Program-made: the position numbers and the translations under genes
Notes under the pieces: model-generated
The model's database searches: none
Told to the model about the DNA's origin: nothing
What the model saw: the letters and a program-made list of their open reading frames with translations, nothing else
NCBI GenBank assembly: GCA_002320935.1
Contig: DCLG01000058.1
Coordinates: forward strand, 15,986 to 22,572
Length of the DNA: 6,587 nt
Source: Pedobacter sp. UBA1654
GTDB lineage: Bacteria; Bacteroidota; Bacteroidia; Sphingobacteriales; Sphingobacteriaceae
Reading direction: 5' to 3'
Shown: positions 1 to 3,851 of the stretch, in pieces
Numbering within the stretch: the stretch's first letter is position 1
How the letters are laid out: every line of letters starts with the position of its first letter

Positions 1-521
1 GCGGCACTATAAACCGGTTTGTAAACATCAGCAGGCGTGAATCCACCTTCAGGCTTGATTTGTTCCAACTGGTAGAACAGTCTTGAAAGATGCTGAAAAT
101 CTTGCTTTGCAGGTAACGATATCACCTCCTGCTCACGAAAAATATTCAATCCGATCATGTCTCCCTGCAGGTTTCCAAGGTAGGCAAGCGACGCTGCCAA
201 ATAACGCGCATAGTCAATCTTCTTAAAAGCGCCGTCATTATGATTCATAGAAGCACTTGCGTCAAGTACTAATTTTAAGGTAATGTTTGTTTCTATCTCT
301 GATTCCCGGATGTAATACCGGTCAGAACGCGCAAACATCTTCCAGTCGAGCAGTCGCAGATCGTCTCCCGGCTGATAACTTCTGTATTGACTAAATTCCA
401 TACCTGGACCCTTGACAGCACTTTTATTTATCCCTTGCATAAAACCTTCTATCGTCGTTTTAGCGGCGAGTGAAAGTTCTTTGATGGCCATCATAATTTT
501 CGGATCAAGGAGTTTACTCAT
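1..521 (-). CDS. DUF58 domain-containing protein (VWA-like), 3' end cut by window edge
   Basis: The first 173 residues of a leftward gene; the rest lies beyond base 1. Family members are usually near 290-300 residues, so about 60% is present. The DUF58 signature is seen directly: G38-P-G-M-E-F43, then Y46-R47, then Y49-Q-P-G-D-D-L-R56 and D59-W60, with A64-R65 after it. A von Willebrand A-like strand follows, ending in D87-A-S-A-S91, which fits a DxSxS metal-ion-dependent adhesion (MIDAS) motif. No signal peptide or membrane segment is seen, so the visible part should be cytoplasmic. The ATG at 519-521 overlaps the TGA of the upstream MoxR gene (ATGA), which implies one transcript and coupled translation. 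Members of this family are usually paired with MoxR ATPases and followed by BatA-type membrane VWA proteins. The role is thought to be chaperone-like or in envelope stress; the exact substrate is unknown. The family call is secure. Confidence 0.93.
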   Translation of the reverse strand, partial: MSKLLDPKIMMAIKELSLAAKTTIEGFMQGINKSAVKGPGMEFSQYRSYQPGDDLRLLDWKMFARSDRYYIRESEIETNITLKLVLDASASMNHNDGAFKKIDYARYLAASLAYLGNLQGDMIGLNIFREQEVISLPAKQDFQHLSRLFYQLEQIKPEGGFTPADVYKPVYSA

Positions 522-1513
522 TTCCAGCTTGGTCTTGGGATTACTTTAATCAATTCTTCGGTTACCCGGTCGGAACTTACATTTTCAGCCTCAGCTTTGA
601 AGTTCATAAGAATACGATGCCTTAGCACCGGATAAGCCATTGTTTTAATATCATCTGGAACAACAGCATACCGGCCGAGGAAAAGAGCTCGGGCTTTGGC
701 GGTGAGTATTAGCGCTTGTCCAGCCCTGGGCCCTGCACCCCATCTTACCCACTGCTTCACGTAATTATAACTGGTGGTATCCGGACGGGTAGCACGAATG
801 ATCTCGGCAACATAGGTAACCAAATCATCACTGATGGTAACCTCACGGACTAACGCTTGCAGTTGCTTAATATCTTCGGAGCCAATTACAGCTTGTACAT
901 TTGCTTTCTTGCTCCCTGTAGTGCTTTTTAAAACATTTACTTCTTCAGCAGCTGAGGGATAGCCGATCTTTACATACAAGAGGAAACGGTCGAGCTGAGC
1001 TTCAGGGAGCGGATAGGTGCCCGCTTGCTCAATTGGATTCTGTGTGGCAAGAATAAAGAAAGGCTTATCTAAAGGATAAGTTTGACCACCATAGGTGACT
1101 TCGAATTCCTGCATAGCTTCTAGTAGTGCAGACTGCGTTTTCGGAGGTGTACGGTTAATCTCATCCGCGAGGATGATGTTGGCGAATATTGGCCCTTTAT
1201 TAAACTTAAAAAAGCGCTTTCCGGTGACATGATCTTCCTCCAGGATTTCCGTTCCGAGAATGTCTGTCGGCATTAAGTCTGGTGTAAACTGTATTCTCCG
1301 GAAAGAAAGATCGAGCGCCTGAGACATCGTGCGCACCATGAGTGTTTTTGCCAGGCCAGGTACACCCTCGAGTAAACAGTGTCCACCTGCCATTAAAGCG
1401 ATCAGCATTTCTTCAATCACTACATCCTGACCAACGATGACTTTTTGTATTTCTTTTTTCAAGAGGGAGAGCTTTCCAATAAGCATTTCCACATTATTCG
1501 TCGAAATTTCCAA
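518..1513 (-). CDS. MoxR family AAA+ ATPase
   Basis: A complete 331-residue protein, normal length for MoxR ATPases. Seen in order: the N-terminal lead-in KVIVGQD (24-30), Walker A G50-V-P-G-L-A-K-T57, Walker B with catalytic acid I-L-A-D-E118, sensor 1 in A-T-Q-N159-P, the arginine-finger region LPEAQLDRF (169-177) and a sensor-2-like G-P-R263-A-G-Q. The C-terminal part is the AAA_lid helical domain. No signal peptide or membrane helix is present; it should be cytoplasmic and form hexameric rings. MoxR ATPases are thought to remodel or activate partner proteins together with VWA-domain partners, and the DUF58 gene follows with a 4-base overlap. The start is uncertain. The longest frame begins at TTG (1511-1513), with a stop upstream and no in-frame ATG between. 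The first ATG is codon 10 (1484-1486) and a GTG lies at codon 8. All three keep the conserved core, and no Shine-Dalgarno sequence decides between them. Confidence 0.96.
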   Translation of the reverse strand: MEISTNNVEMLIGKLSLLKKEIQKVIVGQDVVIEEMLIALMAGGHCLLEGVPGLAKTLMVRTMSQALDLSFRRIQFTPDLMPTDILGTEILEEDHVTGKRFFKFNKGPIFANIILADEINRTPPKTQSALLEAMQEFEVTYGGQTYPLDKPFFILATQNPIEQAGTYPLPEAQLDRFLLYVKIGYPSAAEEVNVLKSTTGSKKANVQAVIGSEDIKQLQALVREVTISDDLVTYVAEIIRATRPDTTSYNYVKQWVRWGAGPRAGQALILTAKARALFLGRYAVVPDDIKTMAYPVLRHRILMNFKAEAENVSSDRVTEELIKVIPRPSWK

Positions 1514-1606
1514 TATGTGATAAAGTTTTAGAGATGAAATGATGTTTTATGTCCTCAATATAGAGGCTTTACAATTTAAATAACCATAAAAACAGAAGAA
1601 TATCAG

Positions 1607-1635
1607 GAAAATTACATGGCGGATGACACAATCAA
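1607..1635 (-). promoter_or_regulatory. Candidate Bacteroidota-type promoter for the moxR-DUF58 operon
   Basis: Read on the minus strand, TTG (1633-1635) is followed after 18 bases by TAATTTTC (1607-1614). The latter matches the Bacteroidota -7 consensus TAnnTTTG at all but the last base. Spacing is within the usual range. It would give a leader of roughly 85-90 bases before the TTG start at 1513. A single near match in AT-rich DNA is weak evidence. Confidence 0.28.
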
Positions 1636-1666
1636 CACTACATTGATTAATAATCTCCTAATTTAG
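1616..1666 (+). CDS. Possible 16-residue upstream ORF before the DUF4159 gene
   Basis: ATG at 1616 opens a frame of 16 codons (MADDTINTTLINNLLI) ending at TAG 1664-1666, four bases before the ATG of the DUF4159 gene. AGGAAA at 1605-1610 stands at a normal Shine-Dalgarno distance before this ATG. That is notable because none of the larger genes here has an obvious ribosome binding site. The peptide has no signal-peptide character and is in a different frame from the downstream gene. It could be a leader peptide whose translation feeds ribosomes to the next start, or simply a chance frame. I do not recognise it. Confidence 0.2.
   Translation: MADDTINTTLINNLLI
1630..1648. repeat. Short inverted repeat in the divergent moxR/DUF4159 intergenic region
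   Basis: AATCAA (1630-1635) and TTGATT (1643-1648) are perfect inverted copies separated by 7 bases. The repeat overlaps the -33-like TTG of the moxR promoter candidate and lies 22 bases before the DUF4159 ATG. That is a plausible place for a regulator to act on both directions. Six-base arms in AT-rich DNA often occur by chance, so the operator reading is speculative. Confidence 0.25.
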
Positions 1667-1670
1667 AAAA

Positions 1671-2300
1671 ATGTTAAGGAATAAATTTGTCTTTGCCCGT
1701 ATAAAGTACAGTTCCGGAGATTGGGACACTGACCAGCGTATGCCTGCGAATATGCTTAATTCACTGCTTGAATATACGACCATCCCGTTGGAACAGGAGG
1801 AGAAGATTGTTGATCTGAATACGACAGAAATTTTCAAATATGCTTTCTGCTACCTCAGCGGGCACAAGCTGGTTCAGTTTAATAAGCAGGAAGCTTCAAA
1901 CTTCAAGAAATACATTGAACAGGGAGGCTTTGTCTTTGTAGATGACTGTAATCATGATATAGACGGCTTATTTGCCAAGTCCTTTGAAGCGCAGATGGCA
2001 GCTCTATTTGGAGCCGCAGCATTAAAAAAAATACCAAACGATCATCCTTTATATTCTACTTTCTTCAAGTTTGAAAAAGGTCCGCCCACAACTTCGTTTG
2101 AATTAAATGGCTGGGGCGACGACCTGGTTCATGATTACCTAAAAGCCATCCAGATCAATAGCAGAATTGGTGTACTATATAGTAATAAAGACTATGGCTG
2201 TGAATGGGATTATGATTTCCGGAATAAAAGGTTTCTTGCAGAGGACAATACTAAGTTTGGTGTTAACATTATCCTCTACGCTTTGGGCATAAACCCATGA
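1671..2300 (+). CDS. DUF4159 domain-containing protein
   Basis: A complete 209-residue protein made almost entirely of one DUF4159 domain. Recognisable blocks: F-V-F-A-R-I-K-Y with G-D-W18 near the N-terminus, F-K-Y-A-F-C-Y-L-S-G-H65, Y-I-E-Q-G-G86-F followed by D91-D-C93, N-D-H125-P126, and Y-G-C-E-W179 near the end. The start is fixed: a TAA lies in frame just upstream (1659-1661) and the conserved region begins at residue 6. There is no signal peptide or transmembrane segment, whereas many Bacteroidota relatives begin with a signal peptide, so this one is probably cytoplasmic. In other phyla the domain is fused to BatA-type membrane proteins, which agrees with the divergent MoxR-DUF58 neighbour and suggests a part in the same system. 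The domain is thought to be related to class I glutamine amidotransferase-like folds; no catalytic role is established. The family call is strong and the function unknown. Confidence 0.88.
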   Translation: MLRNKFVFARIKYSSGDWDTDQRMPANMLNSLLEYTTIPLEQEEKIVDLNTTEIFKYAFCYLSGHKLVQFNKQEASNFKKYIEQGGFVFVDDCNHDIDGLFAKSFEAQMAALFGAAALKKIPNDHPLYSTFFKFEKGPPTTSFELNGWGDDLVHDYLKAIQINSRIGVLYSNKDYGCEWDYDFRNKRFLAEDNTKFGVNIILYALGINP

Positions 2301-2301
2301 C

Positions 2302-3402
2302 CTATTTAATCAAAGCACTAAAAAAAGGCTTTAATTGTTCAGCCAAAATCAAGTGGTCATCTACACTGGGGTGGCCTGTGCATCCTCGGGCCTCCATTGG
2401 CTCAAAAAAGAACTTGGCTACCTTTTCATTTGGGTACATGGCCTGAAGCTCGGTCTGCACATCGGTTATGCAAGTCTCTAGCGCTAACCTTGAAGGGCCT
2501 TTGACCATCGGGCTACTTAAAAGCGCGATTTGAGCCTTAGGGTATTTTTGCTTAATCAGGACTACAAATGCTACATAATTTTTCACGAAAGCATCAGCAT
2601 CAAAAGCCTTTCTGGGTGTTTTACCATCACCATTGCTAAAATCATTTGTACCTAAAGCGATGCTAACAACCTCAGGACTGTAAGTCTTAAAGTTCCAGTT
2701 CCTTACACTTGCTTCCTGAAAGTCAACTTTCCCGTAAACCTGAGGCATTGCCGGGCCTTCACTGTTCCAGTTGCGGTACACACCGATACCACTCACACTG
2801 CTAAGCATATAATTAACGTTTAGCATTCTGGCAAGCCTTGGACCATAAGCCATATATGCATTATGCTGATCGTGATAGTTGCCTTTTCCACAAGCGATTT
2901 CCGATGCGTCTGCAGCTGCACCGCAAGTAATACTGTTACCAATATACTCAATCATTGGAGCCTTCTTTGTGGCGACTGCCCTGATCTTTTGAGCTTCAAC
3001 TTTAGAAACGAATATCGGTCCGGTATGTGCCTCAGTAGCTTTAAAGATTCTGACTTCGTGCCTGCCCTCCGGAACTTTAATCAGAATTGGCTCAGAGGCA
3101 CCACCTTCAATGCGGATTCGCTTTTGGTAGACGCCATCAAGTTCATACTGCAGGTAATTGTGTCCTTGGCCATCAGGAAGGTTTGCATAAATCTTACATG
3201 CACTGCCTTCAAAAGAAAAACCGAAATGTACAGCGCCACTAATAAGTTCAAGCCCTGTTTTCTCATGCATTATAAAGCGCCCCTGAGGCCTTAACTCAGC
3301 AGCCGATAGGATGTTTTTTGTTTTTGTAAGGGGCTGTATTTGTGCACAACTCAGCTGGGCCACACACATAGACAAAAGAACAAGTGAGGTTTTAAGTTTC
3401 AT
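2302..3402 (-). CDS. Exported SGNH/GDSL hydrolase, carbohydrate esterase family 2-like
   Basis: A 366-residue protein from the ATG at 3400-3402. The frame stays open to a TTG at 3465, but the ATG is preferred because it begins directly with a signal peptide (K2, K4, hydrophobic 6-17, then LSCA|Q). Cleavage is probably by signal peptidase I after A20; a lipoprotein at C19 is less likely because -3 is Gln. Residues about 35-140 look like the beta-sandwich N-terminal domain of CE2 enzymes, for example the Y-E-L-D-G90 strand. The SGNH domain follows: G155-N-S157-I-T-C-G with nucleophile S157, S-G205-I-G for the oxyanion hole, G-T-N253-D, and G343-H344-P with catalytic His344. The usual Asp three residues before His is Cys341, so it may work as a Ser-His dyad, as reported for some CE2 members. 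The likely reaction is deacetylation of plant or other polysaccharides in the periplasm or outside. The divergent SusC gene fits this role. Confidence 0.87.
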   Translation of the reverse strand: MKLKTSLVLLSMCVAQLSCAQIQPLTKTKNILSAAELRPQGRFIMHEKTGLELISGAVHFGFSFEGSACKIYANLPDGQGHNYLQYELDGVYQKRIRIEGGASEPILIKVPEGRHEVRIFKATEAHTGPIFVSKVEAQKIRAVATKKAPMIEYIGNSITCGAAADASEIACGKGNYHDQHNAYMAYGPRLARMLNVNYMLSSVSGIGVYRNWNSEGPAMPQVYGKVDFQEASVRNWNFKTYSPEVVSIALGTNDFSNGDGKTPRKAFDADAFVKNYVAFVVLIKQKYPKAQIALLSSPMVKGPSRLALETCITDVQTELQAMYPNEKVAKFFFEPMEARGCTGHPSVDDHLILAEQLKPFFSALIK

Positions 3403-3423
3403 TAAGCGATGATTAAAGAAGTG

Positions 3424-3616
3424 TTGTAGGTTTTCATTGCAAATTAATAAAGTTTGATCCCCCAACGCAAAGACTTAATAAATAGCTAATGATTGGTTAA
3501 GAAAGTATCGAACGATGCGAATACGACTTGATAATGCAAGTATGATAATTTCCCCGTCTAAAATCACTGATAGCGTCAGGTATGCTTAAGGCAAGCAACA
3601 AGGCAAAAACCTACAA
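3424..3616. repeat. 11-bp inverted repeat pair bracketing a 171-bp promoter-bearing segment
   Basis: TTGTAGGTTTT (3424-3434) and its exact reverse complement AAAACCTACAA (3606-3616). Allowing a one-base gap, three more bases (AGT) match on the outer side. The left arm lies in the esterase leader, between the promoter candidate (3440-3471) and the ATG at 3402. The right arm lies about 235 bases before the SusC ATG. The repeat itself is seen directly; its use as a recombination site is inference. Confidence 0.6.
3440..3471 (-). promoter_or_regulatory. Candidate Bacteroidota-type promoter for the SGNH hydrolase
   Basis: On the minus strand TTTG (3468-3471) is followed after 20 bases by TTAATTTG (3440-3447), which matches TAnnTTTG in five of its six fixed positions. 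Transcription would begin about 30 bases before the ATG at 3402, giving a short leader that contains the left inverted-repeat arm. This is the best promoter match in the window. It also supports the ATG start, since the alternative TTG start at 3465 would lie upstream of the -7 element. Confidence 0.45.
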
Positions 3617-3787
3617 ACTGCACCGTTCACGATTTATATCAATTTTTTCGATCCAAAAATCAACATATAGACGGAATCTTACAATAATCTAACTAACTCT
3701 TAATATTTTCACGGTACAATCTGGTATTTAGCAATTAATTATTACGGATTTCACTAAATAAATACCTAAATTATTTAAATAAATCGA

Positions 3788-3815
3788 TTTCAAATTACTT
3801 TTACATCTAAATTTC
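3788..3815 (+). promoter_or_regulatory. Weak promoter candidate for the SusC gene
   Basis: TAAATTTC (3808-3815) matches the -7 consensus TAnnTTTG except for the last base, with a TTTC (3788-3791) 16 bases before it in place of TTTG. It would give a 5' leader of about 30 bases. A second equally imperfect -7 match, TACTTTTA, sits at 3796-3803. Neither is compelling, but one of them in this position is reasonable because no better match occurs closer to the gene. Confidence 0.2.
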
Positions 3816-3851
3816 AGTAGATTAAGCCATTATTAACCTAAACTATAGTAC

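Larger units (their letters stand above)
3403..3851. other. 449-bp non-coding region between divergent esterase and SusC genes
   Basis: I find no convincing gene or tRNA here; the region is AT-rich with stops in all frames. It holds a promoter candidate for the esterase (3440-3471), a weak one for SusC (3788-3815), an 11-bp inverted repeat pair (3424-3434 and 3606-3616), a direct repeat of TGATAAT with 14-base period (3529-3535, 3543-3549), a small palindrome ATCG-AA-CGAT (3497-3506) and an AT-only palindrome TTATTTAAATAA (3771-3782). It is long for a simple divergent promoter region, so regulation through it is plausible. No riboswitch or terminator hairpin is recognisable by eye. Confidence 0.6.

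Noticed and set aside
1553..1566. CCTC-AATATA-GAGG small hairpin in the moxR leader
   Set aside because: Only four base pairs with a six-base loop and no extension; too weak for a terminator or regulatory structure.
3081..3266. 61-codon minus-strand frame inside the esterase gene
   Set aside because: Same strand but another frame of the SGNH gene, no recognisable domain; a shadow frame.
2863..3294. 143-codon open frame on the plus strand inside the esterase gene
   Set aside because: It is antisense to a gene with clear catalytic blocks; its translation is Cys/Ser-rich without any family resemblance or signal for translation. A shadow frame.
3403..3465. N-terminal extension of the esterase to TTG at 3465
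   Set aside because: The extension precedes a clear signal peptide that starts at the ATG 3402, and it would place the start upstream of the -7 element of the promoter candidate.
3771..3782. TTATTTAAATAA palindrome upstream of SusC
   Set aside because: Composed only of A and T in AT-rich DNA; such palindromes are expected by chance and no partner site is seen.
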